DNA of 64,000 nt from Sipunculus nudus. Its lineage: Eukaryota; Annelida; Sipuncula; Golfingiida; Sipunculidae. The position numbers and the translations under genes are program-made. The stretch spans positions 42,668,714 through 42,732,713 of the forward strand of contig CM049320.1 in the NCBI GenBank assembly GCA_026874595.1, in the 5' to 3' direction. Numbering within the stretch: the first letter of the stretch is position 1; every line of letters begins with the position of its first letter. The notes below the pieces were generated by a model, which saw only the letters and a program-made list of their open reading frames with translations, was not told where the DNA came from and ran no database searches. Positions 1 to 14,121 of this stretch are shown piece by piece.

Positions 1-200
1 TTCTTGCCAATTTCAAGTCAATGGACAAAAAGATGATAAACTTTGTTGGTAAATCAGGTTGTAATCATATTAAACTGACATCACCAAATTTCATAAACAT
101 CATTTGTGCTAAAATATAACACGTAAGTAATAAAATTATAGATAAAATGACCGGCCTTTAAATAAAAGGGAATAATGTATTTGATCTGCAGTAGGTGCAT

Positions 201-1620
201 TTAAGCTCAACTGACGTAAGTCTTCTGAGCTTAAGCGATCATCCTTTGTCCGCCATCCGTCCGGTCGTCCCTCCGTTAACATGGCACAAATCATTAACGT
301 TAGACTTAGAAACTTCTAACTGTACATTTCTGGAGGTCCGAGAAAAATCTCCTTGGAAACCTGAAATTATGTCATGGTGACCTATATGCTGCGACCTACG
401 GGCCAAGAACATGATTTTTGAGCACCCAGACAGTCAGACGGGGGACAAATTGTATCCAATAGGCCTAGAATCTTCTAACATTCGGGGAGGTCCTTGGCAA
501 ATGTCCTTAATTTGAAGCATGAAATAAGGTCACCGTATTTGAAAAATATCATATAAGCACCCTCATATAATCATATGACCACCCTGAATGTCAAATGGGC
601 ACAAATCGTATCTGTTAGGCCAAGCATTCTAACGCAACATCCAGGGAGGTTCTGGGCAAATCGCCTTGGAAACCTGAATAAAGGTCAGTGACTTGTATTC
701 TTCGACCTACGTTGGGAAACATGATTTTGAGCACCCAGACAGTCAGACAGGGCATAAATTGTATCGGTTTTCCTTAGAATCTTCTAACATTTAATTAAGG
801 GAAGACTTGGGCAAATCTCTTTGGAAACCTGAAATGGGGTCATCGTGACCTATATTCTAGGACTTACAGGCAAACATCATGATTCTGAGCACCCAGACAG
901 TCACACAGGGCACAAAACTTAACTTTTGGACTGAGAACCTTCTATTATAAAATCCAGGAAGGTCCTAAGCAATTCCCCTTTGAATCTTGAATGTGATATA
1001 GGTCAATGTGGTATATATTCTTTGAGCTATAGGAAAAAAACACGATTTTAGTACTGTGAAAGTCAGATGAACACTTCTCATAAGGGCTTGGCGAAGAACC
1101 TTCGAACATAAAATTCAAGGAGGTCTTGGGCAAATTTATGCTGTGCGGTACGAGCGGAAAACCTAAAAATAGAGACGTGGCATTAAAATAAATGATGGAT
1201 CCAGGAACGTGATTGTAATGTCTCCTTGGACAACAAAAATGAGGTCACTATATTCGGTGTGCTATGTGACAGAACTTGATTTTAGCACCCTATTAGTCAG
1301 ACGGGTACAAATGGTAACAGTTGGACCTAGATACTTTTAATTTTATTAAGATCAAGGGAGGGCTCTGTAAAATATTCTTATAAACCCTAAATCAGGCCAC
1401 TGTGACCTATATTTTGTGAGCATTTAGAACGAGATGAGTTAGACGGACGCTTATCGTAGCAGTTGGACATAGAACTTAACATCTGTGGAGTTCTTGGTAA
1501 AATCAACTTGGAAATCCTATATATTGTCGCTGTATCCTATCTTCTAAGGCCTTTGTACAAAACGACTGATTTCGCTCACTCTGGAAGTCATTCTATTAAT
1601 TGTTCAAGATTCCTTAACAA
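201..1620. repeat. Degenerate ~156-bp tandem repeat with palindromic bivalve-type header
   Basis: About nine diverged copies of a unit near 156 bp. Recurring landmarks are 'gaggtcc' (about 331, 488, 643, 958) and 'gcacccagacagtcagac' (about 421, 731, 889). The array opens at 201-236 with an imperfect palindrome (ttaagctca ... tgagcttaa), followed by cctttgtccgccatccgtcc. I associate this header with short dispersed elements of bivalve genomes. A second block of the same family lies at about 9120-9860 inside the foldback-like element. No coding potential is visible. Confidence 0.75.
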
Positions 1621-2187
1621 ATAATTTTTTTTTCACCAGATAATAAAATTAAAAATTAATACATGCATCACCGGTATGTCAAAATTCAGCTGAGCGTTAT
1701 TGCCGATTGGCATTTGTTATTTTGTTTATTTAATTTTCAGGATATATATTGTAAATATATACATTCATTTCTACTGGACAAGAACTTCGTCACTGGCAGT
1801 TGACATTTGATCAAGATTACCGCGACACATAATCCATTCAGTGCAGGCTGCTGACGAGTCTACCGAGTGTATTAGGAGATGGGAGTGCGGATGCACAGAA
1901 CTGATTTAATTTCAATATTCGCAAGCAGATGGCAGCAGAGATGTTTGCGCACTCGTTATCAACAAACCGATAATCCTGAACAACAACTGCTTATAATTTA
2001 GAGACTAGGACTATTTTAATGGTGAACATATTGAGGCATGGTATATGAAATGTACAGGGTTTATACCTGACCAAACAATGATCGAAACATTAATCTTTAT
2101 GTTGTTTTTGTATGACACTATCAAATCATCATTATTATTAATATACAGCATCTTGATGGGCACTGATCATTCTATCCTTTTTTGCAG
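1621..2187 (+). other. Intron (5' part outside window) before SLC1 copy 1 exon
   Basis: No exon was recognised here. The stretch ends in a pyrimidine-rich acceptor (tatccttttttgcag, ending at 2187) that precedes the first visible SLC1 exon. The exon that should come before it, matching the one at 29684-29917 of the paralog, is not in the first 2.2 kb and must lie left of the window. Confidence 0.5.
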
Positions 2188-4032
2188 AGCTGTTGCTATT
2201 CCAGAGATGCTGGAAGCCTGTGATAAGTCAAAGATGGACCGGAGAATATCGTCGTTTGTGATCCCGTTCTCGGTTACCCTCAGCGCTAACGGCAGCGCTA
2301 TCTTCATTGTGTCAGCCGCCTTGTTCCTGGCGCAGGTCAGCGGAGTGGACCTGAATGCCGGCCAGCTCGTCACCATCACGTGAGTGTTGGAGTATATGTA
2401 TTAGTAGTATGATTTTATAGTTGTGTTATTTATTAGATTTCAACATTTTGTCTCTTCGCTGGTTAGTGTAGACTAGAACCTTAACTTACCAGAGAAATAA
2501 AAGAAAAATTGGCCGCAAGGCAGATCACGCTCCAGACTGCAACGGATGGGTCGGACTTAATTTAAATTACCTTAGGCACAAACATTCCATTTATGCAACA
2601 CGGAGCGAATAAACGACTGATTTCATCATCATCTATCTGTCAATGAATGCCTGTGACTTGAAAACCCAAACGGCAAAATGCATGTCACTAGTAATGGCAG
2701 TCAATGATAGACGTACATGAATAAGCTTTGTCAGATATAAAGTGTATGCTGCAATGAGTGCTCCAATAGAGAGCGTTGCTGTGTGCGATGATCTGTGATT
2801 GTTTACATATTAACTCTATTTTCTTTTGTTTCAGTGTATTAACAGGTGTATCGTGTATGGCCTTGCCGTCCGTGCCGAGTTCGAGCCTCGTGGCCCTGGT
2901 TATCATTATGACGTCCCTTGGGTTGCCTACCTACCACTTCGGTCTCCTGTACGCTGTTGAGTGGTTTCTGTGAGTAATACGTCTCATTAAGAACTAGAGT
3001 CCGAAATGTGTGGAGCACATATGGTGGCAGACTGGAACAAAACATTGACTGATCTTAGAAGTCAGCCGACTTGACTTAGTGAAATGTAGGCGCCTGGAAG
3101 GCGCCATTGCAAAGTATCTTTTCATTGATATCAAATTTGCTTTTCCAATATTAATATAATACATCATGTCTAAAACTGGTTCTTGATTAACCATTCTTTA
3201 GGCAACTAAAATAACATGCCTTTATAGGTCTTTTTATCAGTTATATCTGTTTGAAAACTACGTTTTTTACTCAAATCAGACCAAGACGCATGACGTTGGC
3301 TCACTTTAGTAATGAAATTACGGCGGACGACTGCCATTAACTCGGCTTGTCTCGACTTAGACTTTTCTCGGTGTATATAAGAAATGGCGGCGTCGCCAGG
3401 CTGTAAACAGAACCCAGTTATGTTACGTCAAGCTTAGATTCATACCAACTCGTTTAATCAGCGTTGTGAAATAAGTTTAATTTAATCTAAATGTTATGTA
3501 ACATAATATGCCCATTAAATATAGTTTGCTTGTTTTTTTGCAATCCCATTTTAGGTTGCACAACGCATGATAAGTACCGGTACATACAAACGGCGGTTCG
3601 CTACGACTTTAAATGTGTCTCTTCAAATTTCACAAAATATATTTTCAACTAGTAAAAGATGCTTCTTGGTTGGTTCTCATCAGATACAATTTACTAAATA
3701 ATTCCTATATATGTCATCACAATTTGTTAAAATGTAACCATTTGAGGACCATGCTGTCTAAAAAAAACACTCAATGGTAATCTTCCTAATAACCAGAATC
3801 AAAAATTTAAAAATTATCTTTATTTAAAGGCGTATTCATGATTTTTCTTCGGAACAAATAAAACAATACAGAGTTAAATCTGATGGACGTTAATCGAAAC
3901 AGGATATTAAAACAAGCACACTTTTTTCAACAAATCGTTTTAAACTATTGTTATTACCAATACTTTTACTTTTAAAACCTGTAATTTTCTATTACTATTA
4001 CTATTACATACTACTATAACCCCATCTCATAA

Positions 4033-4120
<88 letters not shown>

Positions 4121-4773
4121 TTATTCACCTATCGTCTATTTAAGAGGCACTGCAGATTTTCACAGATCACTGATGAAATTTTGATTCTTTAACACTGTAT
4201 GGATAGTTTTACCATTAATTTTTGTTATTATTATTATTTATTTGAATATCTTACTGTTTGATGAGAGGTAACATACAGAAAGTACAGGCTATATGAGTCT
4301 CAATTACTATTCATTACCTTCAGTTAGATCCCTCCACTCGTTGGGTCAGAGAAATCTTTGTTAAAACTCTATGACCAGTTTTCTCTCACAGACCATGATT
4401 TTAACGTTAGCTTAAAATTAAACTGTATTTATGTTACATAAATTGTACAAATAGTTGTGATTGATCAGATTGTTGCGTTCCGTAAATGAGGACACCATCA
4501 CCACAACAAATTTTATGTCTGAAATATCATGTTTCATTTTGTAATAATGTTGACTAATTTTCTTGCAGCGACCGGATTCGTACAACAAGCAGCGTGTTGG
4601 CCCACACGTTCTGCGCCGCACTCACCTGTCATTTCTGCAGAGACATCAGTGACAAGTCTTGTGACACCAAGAAGAGAGGACAGAACGAGTACTCTAGTAA
4701 ACCAAGCTCGGCGGACCCCGGAGAAATAGAGTTAATTGACGGCCATGTAAAGTCAGAACATCAACATATTTAG
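2188..4773 (+). CDS. SLC1-family (EAAT-like) transporter, copy 1, last three exons
   Basis: Three exons, 2188-2379, 2835-2969 and 4569-4773 (TAG stop), join in frame across GT-AG introns. They encode the C-terminal half of an SLC1 membrane transporter: the end of hairpin HP1 (AVAIPEMLEAC), TM7 (SVTLSANGSAIF), HP2 (TGVSCMALPSVPSSS), TM8 (LGLPTYHF ... AVEWFLDRIRTTSSVLAH) and a hydrophilic tail. SLC1 proteins move glutamate, aspartate or neutral amino acids across the plasma membrane using Na+ gradients. TM8 keeps the DxxRT element, but the family NMDGT motif reads SANGS and the Asn and final Asp of TM8 read Ser and His. The transport mode is therefore uncertain. The start lies left of the window. 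The protein is nearly identical to the complete paralog at 25004-40945, and similarity continues into the 3'UTR. The family call is strong; the substrate is unknown. Confidence 0.9.
2970..4568 (+). other. Last intron of SLC1 copy 1
   Basis: Donor GTGAGT at 2970 and acceptor ttcttgcag ending at 4568. It contains a long interrupted (TA)n microsatellite at about 4038-4118 and otherwise no recognisable exon or element. The paralog's equivalent intron (39670-40740) is shorter and its internal sequence differs. Confidence 0.75.
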
Positions 4774-5174
4774 TGTATTTAGTATAAATAATGCTGACCA
4801 TTGAAAACTTTCGTGTTATTAACCTTCTATGTCAGATCAAACACGCCCGTATTTGATGTTGTCATGTCACGTCATGTGTAAGGTACTTGTCTGACGGCTG
4901 ATCATACGGATTGATCTCGGAGTATTTATAAGTGTTTGTATGGTGGTGCTCTTGAATTTTGTCCACGTAATGTGAATATTAATTCGGGTGTACGAATTAG
5001 GATAATTATTCAGTTGACATATTTAAAAGGTAAGCAAACTGTCATTATCAGATATAACCAAATATTCTTATTTATATAGCTAAGACTGTCAGTTGTATTG
5101 TATACAAATGTTGGGTAATATTTATTTTTGTGATCGTTAAAGTCGAAATACTTGATTTATTTGTATAGAAAACG

Positions 5175-5180
5175 AATAAA
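5175..5180 (+). promoter_or_regulatory. Candidate polyadenylation signal AATAAA, SLC1 copy 1
   Basis: AATAAA about 400 bp after the stop codon, followed by more A-rich sequence. Position and hexamer fit a 3'UTR end. There is no transcript evidence. Confidence 0.35.
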
Positions 5181-6966
5181 AAACATGTTAATACATTTCC
5201 AGTCTTACTGTATTCAAACTTTATCAACACCGTTGATATTGCTGTTCATAAACTGAAGAATATTTAATGAAGCCTGATAGTAATAAGGGAAAAAGGTCAT
5301 AGTAAATTTTAGAGTTAAGGGAGAAATGAGTTTTAAGTAGTTGTTGAAGAGTAGTTACAATGTATGGAATGACGAGTCGCCGACTTAATATTAACAGCTC
5401 TTCAGGAAACTAGTTTTTGACCTGGTTTTCAGTGACATCTACTGGTAAACGCTTAAATCAGAGTTGGCGACTAGCATGAAGAAACCTCTGACGAGAAGAA
5501 ATGCAAGAAATTGTTCAGACACCGTACTGGTACTTCACGTATATGTGTGAATTTAACATATCAACAAAAGTACACAAAGATTAAATAAAATCCTTGTTTT
5601 GACATGACACCTGCATTAATCCTAAAAGGGATGACGCTGTAATTCATGCCATGAATGCTCATTCATTGATGTATGTTCATGCCGACATTTCGAAAAGTGT
5701 TTGTTATGGCATGTTTAGAACATATATTTATGGTTTTAAAAGTAGTTCAATCAAAACCAATTTCAGCTTTCACTTTCAGTATGCTAAACGTTTTACCCTG
5801 ACAAAAGACAAAAGTCCGATTTCTGCATAGGAAACAGGACAACGCGTCTAGTGCAAAACTCGAGTGGAGCATTCTGGTGTGGCGGCTCAAATTAAAGACA
5901 AACAATGCATAGAAATTTATAGTTTGCATGAGATGACTTCAGTCTTAAACCAAAATGACTCATATTCCGAATATATGAAAGACATGACTCCACTAGTGGC
6001 TTGGCAGGCCAAGGTTTGACATACATGTGTACCCTTTGGGACAAAAGGTCGGCGAAAATCTCTAAACGGCGGCATTCAGTATAAGGCATTATTATGTTGT
6101 TTGACACCACAAATTGCTTTGAAATCATTGAAGCAGAGGAAATCTTCGTCCTCTATAAATGTAGAAAGCATGCACTCTAGGATGTGAGGGTCTGCAGTAT
6201 TAAGTTCCGTTCGGAAAAACAGCCAGTTCCTGTCCAAAATTTTCAAGAATTAATTTTATCGAAAGCTCGCAGCAGTTACCATTAACGATCTCATGCCTTC
6301 CAGGGAATAATATAATGTATTGTCTGTTCAGTCAAAGGTAGTCTATTGTGTTGTTATGTTGACATAAGAACATAAACAAAACATCTTTAGTGAAGGCTAG
6401 AAGGGAGTGGACATATGTGCATTTTTAGCTTAGCTGACTTTCAGTCAGCTGAGCTATAGCGGCTGAGCGTCAATACCCATGGGTCACCTGTTGTTTGATG
6501 CAGTGGCAAGCATCATTGTTTGAGACAGGCGACATAACACTAACTGAACCCGAAATATTTAGACACGTTATATTAACCCAACTGAAGTCATGGCACTGCA
6601 AATATTGTAACTTTGTTCACTGGTCAAAGAGTTTCCTGTCTCTCTTTGTTTGAACTAACCATCTATAAAAGTACAAATTAAAGGAAAATTTTAAAGGACT
6701 TTTCTTAATTGGCCTAAGTAACGATTTTCAAAGCCTACAAAATACCAAACATTTTAATATTTCAATGATTTTTTAGCTTATTAAAAATAATTTAGCAATG
6801 ATTTAAGTCCAGGTTGATAGGACAGAGAATTTTGTTTATAAAAAAATTTAAAATAAGTAAATAGGTTTTAGATAAGATGTATCTTTATTTAAATGTTATA
6901 TTTATCAATCATATCAGACGTATCTTGATGAAACTGTGAGCATATATATATATACACACACACACA
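5181..6966. other. Intergenic, no gene seen
   Basis: No exon with protein-family similarity was found. At 6424-6462 there is a short palindromic element (agcttagctga ... tcagctgagct) of the same general kind as the header at 201. A TA/CA microsatellite lies at 6940-6967. Confidence 0.5.
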
Positions 6967-9900
6967 CAAATAGTCCTGGGGCTGAGGGGGGGTCCTATGT
7001 GCAATCGTATGTCCCTTAATTTTGACTTCTGATCAAGGCAGGACACCCTTATGGGAGTAAAAAAAGTTGGGTAGTCATCCTGGATCGTGGGCAGAAAGGG
7101 TGAAATTCAAGATTGCGTCCAAGATGGCCGTAAAACCATTGAATCATACATAACTCGAAAAGTAATTGAGGTAGGGGAATGATTTGGTGTATTTGCCTAT
7201 GTTTTCAGGGTCAAGGAATCTATTGAAACCTTTTTTCAAGACAATACCGTATTTGGTTATCGTGATATTCAATGTGGCTGCCAATACGGCCACTGTACCA
7301 TTGCACCATGTCTGACTATCCAAGGTTTAAGGTAGGGGATAATATTCCGATGTCTTTGCAAAGTTTTTTTGGGTTAAAGGATCTAATGAACTTTTTTAAA
7401 GACATACCGTATTGGGTTATGGTAAAATTCAACATGGTTGCCATTATGGCTACCAATATAGCAGCTGCACAATTGAATCATGAGTAACTCGCTAAAGAAT
7501 CGAGACAAGATTGATTTTTTTTCAATGGTAAAAAAACTACCAAAATCATCATGAGGCCGGTATCTTTTCAGGCTAAAGTGGAATTCAATATGGCTCCGAT
7601 ATAGCGGCCATGTGATTGAATCATCCAAAATTCACCAAGGAATACAGCTTGGTGATTGTTTTTGGGGTCTTCATGGCCAAGGTATCTCTTGAAATTATTT
7701 GGTCGATAATGTATTTGATAATGACGAAATATAGTATTGCTGACAATATGCCACAGTGTCTTAATATTCAATGTAACATCCTTAGATCTCAAGCTATATT
7801 GACAAATAGTTGATTATAAGTTTTTTAGGTAAAGAAATTGATGAAATCAACATATATCAACGGATAATACATATATATTTGATTGCAAGTTTCATATCTA
7901 ATGGGTACCAAGTCCATCATAACTTATTCAGTTTTATTGTGTGCGAATTTCCACATTTCGATTTACATGGGTGCGTTTTACTTGTTTGCAATTTTCAGAA
8001 TATGAAGCAGGGAAGTCTTTGCTTCCTGCAAGACCAAACACACTTGAGAAAGATTCTCCAAACATATGTGTATGTCATATAGAATGCTTTAATGTACGGT
8101 CCTGGTTAGAATTGTTTCTTTGTGGCAGATCATGAAGTGAAGTTCCTGTTCGTTGACGCTACATTGTGTACATTGTGTGATCGACAGTTGCTATGATTTC
8201 CACGGGTTAGCACCTAAAAAAGGTATTTTTCTGCATTGCACAGTCTTGTATATTTCCATTCATCCGTCTGGATAGGATATTGGAGACAGCTGCTTAAATG
8301 TTGTTGCTTTGGTACAGTGGTCAAAGTTTTGCTAGTAACGCGATTTCCAGTCAACACACGAATGGCTGGAAGAACATAAATATAAGCTGGCCGACTCTTC
8401 TGTCGGATCATGAATTGGAATATACCTCGTTTTTGTGTCCAGTTCTCCCTCTGAGCCACAGTTCATTAAGTCCACTTGACACTAACAGATGTGAAAAGCA
8501 CAATACGAGTACAATCACATCTTTTTTTACAAGCGATAATAACGATCTGTTTCAGCTCATTTCTTACCCCGAAATAGGAAAAATGGAATGATTGGGACAT
8601 CCGCCTCTTCATGATTAGAGACTAACTCAGGATGATGTGTGAGCGCTCCATTTTCTGACCGACTGTGTCTTAAGGGAAATATTAACCAACCTGCACTATT
8701 CTAGTGTACACTCAGGTCTTTCTGAGTAAAATATTTCACTGGACACTTTCTTACAAAAGCTTTAAGTTTAATTTTATTATTCGATGATGGCGAGACACTG
8801 TCCAGATCCCTTAGTTGTTTGGTGTCCAGAGAAATATCGCTAACAAGAACAGGATTTTTCAGTGTGCACCTTTGTCTTTCACATATACCTTGATATAAGA
8901 GTAAAAAATGAAACCTATACGTTGTTCAATTTGACCCACATGCGAGCACCAAGTCCAAGAACTGTTCACATAGTTCCTTAAAGGTGGTAACATTGATTTT
9001 TATTATTCATGTTATAACACCAACAACACAGCCTGTTGGCATATGCGATTGTTCCGATGGCAGAACATCTTTTGCTCTAGATTTGTCTCAAGTTCTGTCA
9101 TCTTTTCATATTTGTTGTTCTTTTAGCTCAGCATCCTGTACGTCATTTGCCTAGGCAAATATCCTTAAAAACAAGAAATTAGGTCATTGTGATTTATATT
9201 CTGCTGGCTATAGGAAAAAAATGATTTGTGCACCCTGAATGTGAGATTAGCACTTATAGTATCTAATAGGCCCAGATTCCTCTAACGCAACATAGGAGTT
9301 TCTGGAAATATCTTCAGGGAAATCTAAAGTTATTTCATCGTGACTCATAATCTGCAAGCTACAGGGCTAAAAAATTTATCTTGAACACTCAAACAGTCTG
9401 AATGGGTTCAAATGGTATCCATTAACCCTAGAATATTTTAACCTAACATCCAGGGAAGTTCTAGGCAGATCTCCTTTGAAACTTGAAATTAGGTTCTTAG
9501 AGCATTCTAAAATAACATCTAGAGAGGTCCTTGAGAAAGTTTTTGTCGAATCACTAAACTAGATCACTGTAATCTTAATGCTGTGAGCTAAAGGAAAAAC
9601 ACGAATTAAACACTGAAAGTCAGATTGGTACAAATCATTATTTTGACCTAGAATCTTCTAACATAAAATTTTAGGTCCACCCTAAATCTCCATCAACAAT
9701 TGAAACTGGGCCATGTTGATCTATATCTTGTGAGCTACATGCAGCGAATCTAATTTTTAGCACCCAGAAAGTCAGACAGGGCATCAGTCTTAAATGTTAA
9801 TATAAAAAATGTGTAAGCTTAAGTAAAGGGAGGCCATTGTAATGTCTCCTTGGACATTAAAAATAAAGTCAATGGCACCTATGTTCTCCAAGACTTGTGA

Positions 9901-10937
9901 AAGAACATAATTTGAGCAGACAATAGGTTAGATGTACATGAATTTTTGCAGTTATCAAAGAAACTTTATATTGGTAGCTAATGTTAACTAACACCAAAAC
10001 CAAACAAAAAACAGTTTTTAATATAGTTTCAAGAATCCAAGACATTGAAAACATAGGCAAAGATACCAAACTGAATTCCAAACCTTAATTCCTTGGCTTT
10101 TCAGACATGACTCAACTATTAAGAAGCCATATTTGCAGCCATATTGAATATCACCATGACCAAATACGGTATTGTCTTGGACTTGGTTTCAGTAGATTCT
10201 TTGACCCTGACAACAAAGGCAAAGAAACCAAAATCAACCCCTTCCTTGGAGTGTCATACATGATCAAACGTACAATGGCCGTATTGGCTGCAATATTAGA
10301 TATTCCCAGAAACCAAAACAGTATAGTCTTGAAGATAATTTAAATAGTCACCTTTGCCCTTAAAACACATACACATAGACACCAAAATCAACCCCCTACC
10401 TTGATTCCTTGGCTTGTCATATGCGATTCAATGGTTCAGCGACCATATTTGCAGCCATATTGAATATCACCGTAAACAAATACGGTACTGTCTTGGAAAT
10501 GGTTTAAATATATTTCTTGACCCTGAAAACATAGGAAAATACACCAAAATCACTCCCCCTACCTCAAATACTTTTCGAGTTATGTATGATTTTATAGTAC
10601 GGCGGCTATATTGGCAGCCATATTGAATAAAACCATTATCAAATACGGTACTTTCTTGGAAATGGTTTCAATATATTCCTTGACCCTGAAAACATAGGCA
10701 AAGACACCAAAATCAATCCCTTCCCAAATTACTTTTTGAGTTATGTATGTTTCAATGGTTCGGCGGCCATCATGGACGCCATTTTGAATTTCACCCCTTC
10801 TGCCCACGATCCAGGATGTCTACCCAATTTTTTTTTACTCCTCTAAAGGTGTCCTACCTGGATCAGTAGTCAAAATTAGGGGACATACGATTGCACACAG
10901 CCACCCCCCCCCCCCCCCCCCTTAGCCCCCGGACTTA
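6967..10937. mobile_element. Foldback-like element with long inverted arms of subrepeats (~4 kb)
   Basis: The two ends are inverted copies. The left end begins tagtcctggggctgagggg; the right end, reverse-complemented, begins aagtccgggggctaagggg. Behind these, both arms carry the same ordered landmarks: caatcgtatgtcccttaat, a lysine-like 'gggagtaaaaaaa' block, atcctggatcgtgggcagaa, and cctatgttttcagggtcaag. Inside the arms are degenerate subrepeats of roughly 165 bp marked by 'gccatattgaatatcacc' and 'aaatacggta', about three on the left (7100-7640) and about five on the right (9960-10800). Both ends abut (TA)n runs (6943-6952 and 10937-10946). No transposase-like frame is visible, so it is probably non-autonomous. 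Confidence 0.7.
9120..9860. repeat. Second block of the ~156-bp tandem repeat
   Basis: Degenerate copies of the repeat at 201-1620 (ctaggcaaat ... aaattaggtcattgtga ... gcaccctgaatgtgagat). The block sits in the core of the foldback-like element, so it was either captured by the element or was already at the insertion site. Confidence 0.6.
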
Positions 10938-13900
10938 TATATATATTAACGTTCATAATTTTGTTCGTCCATTATAGTCTCCGTCCAGGAGCTTTTGAGG
11001 GGCAGATAAGAACTGATTATCCTGTTCTGTGTCGATCTACCCTTTAACAAGACGCAAATGGATTACATTAAAAGAAATATTTTTTTTATAAAAGCCAAAA
11101 TAAGGTCATATATATATCATTCTGAAGGTGTCCTGCTTGAATTCACCCTGGCAAGCGCAACGGCACACATGTACGCGTACTATCTTAATTGTGTACACAC
11201 ACGACACGTGCCAGAATGTATGGTATTACTACGTGTACCAGATAATGGAATACTCAGCATTAACACTAATAAACCCGTCTGTAACTACAATGTACATTAT
11301 TGAGGCTAATTGTAGTAGGGACGCTACAACACTGAAATTCGCCCCGACTTCGCATATCATTTTTCTCCATGTGACGTTTGGTGTTGGATGCGGACTTATT
11401 GGACATTTTGTGATATTGAGGATTTGATGCGTGTTTAGAAGCTGATAACCTCGGAAATAATGTTAAAGTAAGTAACTCTTGCATGATTGGTTTAAATGTG
11501 TGTTAATATTAGGATTTCAATTTAAGTGTATCTTGTGAAATGAGGAATATAACTTTTATGAAATTATATCAAATTTTCTGCAATGACAGTTCTTGGCAAA
11601 ATATGAAATTATTCCTCAGTTTCATCGAAAGATTTAGTACACAATGATATAACAGTTTTGATGAATAATATTTAGAAACAAATAATGATGTAAAATAGTT
11701 CAAACTTGCGTCTGCTCAGTCAAAAAAACATATTCTGTTGAAAGACAAAATGGACAACAGGTGTTCAACCGTTATATTTGTAACATTTGTATATTAATCT
11801 GATTAAATAAACATGTGCTACATTTCGGGTGTAGAAACATATCTCAAACATTATAGTATACCATAGAATCAAAAGTGTGACTTAGGGAAATTATAAGAGA
11901 ATTAATCATAATGTGTCCAGTTTAATTGAGGGCAGACAAGGGGCAGTCAGAGGGTCGGTCCCTGGAGAGTATACTAACTGCTTGTACCAAATTCAGCGAG
12001 ACATATTGTATTTTATACTACATTAACGAAATTATTAATTTGACACAAATAACCTGTATAAGTTTCCTATATCCCTCATGGAGCAGCTTTGCTTCTTATT
12101 TTATTACATTCAGGAACAAAAAATATCAACGGATATCAAGATAATATCTCGAGATATATTGGGATGTTATAATATCGATAAAAATTATTAAGATATTTCG
12201 TGATAAAGTACTTTGAGATCTTAAGATATTTTTCCGAGATATAGAGATAAATTATTTAGAATCTCAAGATACGTGGTCCCTTTGTATTGTAACAACAACA
12301 AAATTATAAGTAAAATGTATTGCCACAATCTTTCTTAAAACGTGAAGCTTCGAGAAATGGAATGGTCTCTCCTTGTATAAAATATACTGAGAATTAAAAC
12401 AATTCCATCACAGGCCATGTGACCAAGGAAAATCTTCTAATAGGCATATCAGCCAAGGAAGGATAGTCACAGTGACCTGTGTTGGCGTTTTCAGTACTCA
12501 ACAATATTAAACCATATATTATAGATTTATTAGTTTCTCGTATATAGTTTTGTTTTGTGTTTTTTTTTTTCCAGTTCAAGACAAGTAAAGTGTACAATCG
12601 ATTTATCACGTAAAGCATCGGGAATCGTTTACTTACACGAAATGAAACAAATATTGTCCGCCTACCCGATTACTGAGTGGCTTACTTGTCGATCGTAAAG
12701 CTGAAGAGGACCACATATGTGAATGTTACTGCTCTTGTTCACTACCTCATAGGCTTATTAACCTTCCCACCTTCATGCGTTTTTTTCATAATATTCTCAT
12801 TTTACAGTTTGCGCAATAATTATTTGTGTGTGTATCTGCTAGCATTTGGATCGTGTATCCAACGATTGAAGGAAAAATATGTGGCAGGGATATAAATAAT
12901 GATAATGAAAAGGAAGTAATATAAACACAACAACATGACAGAAACAAAGCAGGAATTCATCCAGACATATTTCTGAGTAATACCAGGATATCCACCAATC
13001 AGAAATAAACGACCAGATATTGACAAACCTGGAGCTGAACGGGTTGGTGTTAAGGAATTCAAATAAAACCGCATATTATTAAAATAAATATGTGCATCGA
13101 CTGTACCTAGGCCAGTATGGTTCTAGGTGCGTGTGCATGGATTATTTGAAGACCCAGAGTTTGATATCAGCTACATCTCTGTTGACAAATTATTATTGGC
13201 GAAAATTTATACCAATTCTCCAGAGGCTTAGGACAGATCTCAGCTCAGTAGTGGAAGATCACCGTGCTATGTTTTGCTAATTATATTTACCTATATCGGC
13301 AAAGATAACCCAAAAAAGACCATTTTGAAAAGAGCATATAGTTCACGCTGTCATTGTCAGTTATAATCATTCTGTTAATCAATGCAGTAAAACAGATGTA
13401 TTATGATTGGAAAAAAAAGTAACAAAACGATTTTCATTTGAGCGGTGACAGGGGAATAGAAGCCCTCTCTGTTGATGCATGTCTGTTATGATCAGGTAGC
13501 AAAAACTCCGAATAAATCAAAGTTGACGTTGAACCACAGATATGATGATAGACAAATGAAAGTTCACAATATTTATGGTATTCATATATTTAAAAGCACA
13601 TAACAAGATCGAATATTAATGTTTCACATGTTAATCAATGTTTTGGTAGAACTTCATTACACAAATAAAAAGTACAAGGAAATTTAAAAAAATCCCCTCG
13701 GTAACAGTCGCCTGCCTTGATTTGAATGGCCAGCGGCTGATTTTGTGGTACACACTTTCTGAGGATGAAAAGGAATTAAGACTTAAGTGTCTGACTACTG
13801 CAGTGACAACGTCCTCCTCTTATACCTCTTACAAATATTCAACATGCTTTTATATTGTGCTAAGTATTTCTTACCGTTTAGCATGATATCATTATGCTTT

Positions 13901-14070
13901 CACAAACCTGGTCAATCGGGGTTAATGTTAAGGTGATATATTATGATGAAACATCAGATTTAGCAAGCGTTTGGTAATGTTAAAATACTGATGCGTATGC
14001 CTTCGTGCCATTGTTATAACGAATGAATTAAGACAGCGCAGTGTGACTTTGAATTATTACGGTAATACAA
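10938..14070. other. Intergenic, no gene seen
   Basis: AT-rich sequence without a recognisable exon. At 12125-12260 there is a cluster of short palindromes built from gatatc, ctcgag and agatatttt (aatatctcgagatat at about 12143). Open frames here are short and lack family features. Confidence 0.45.
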
Positions 14071-14121
14071 TTGATTGAATTCATTGAATATATTGGATAT
14101 TCTAGGGCAACTTCTCTGTCT

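Noticed and set aside
2167-2379. Minus-strand frame opposite SLC1 exon
   Set aside because: Antisense shadow of a clear SLC1 exon; the same shadow occurs at 37962-38321.
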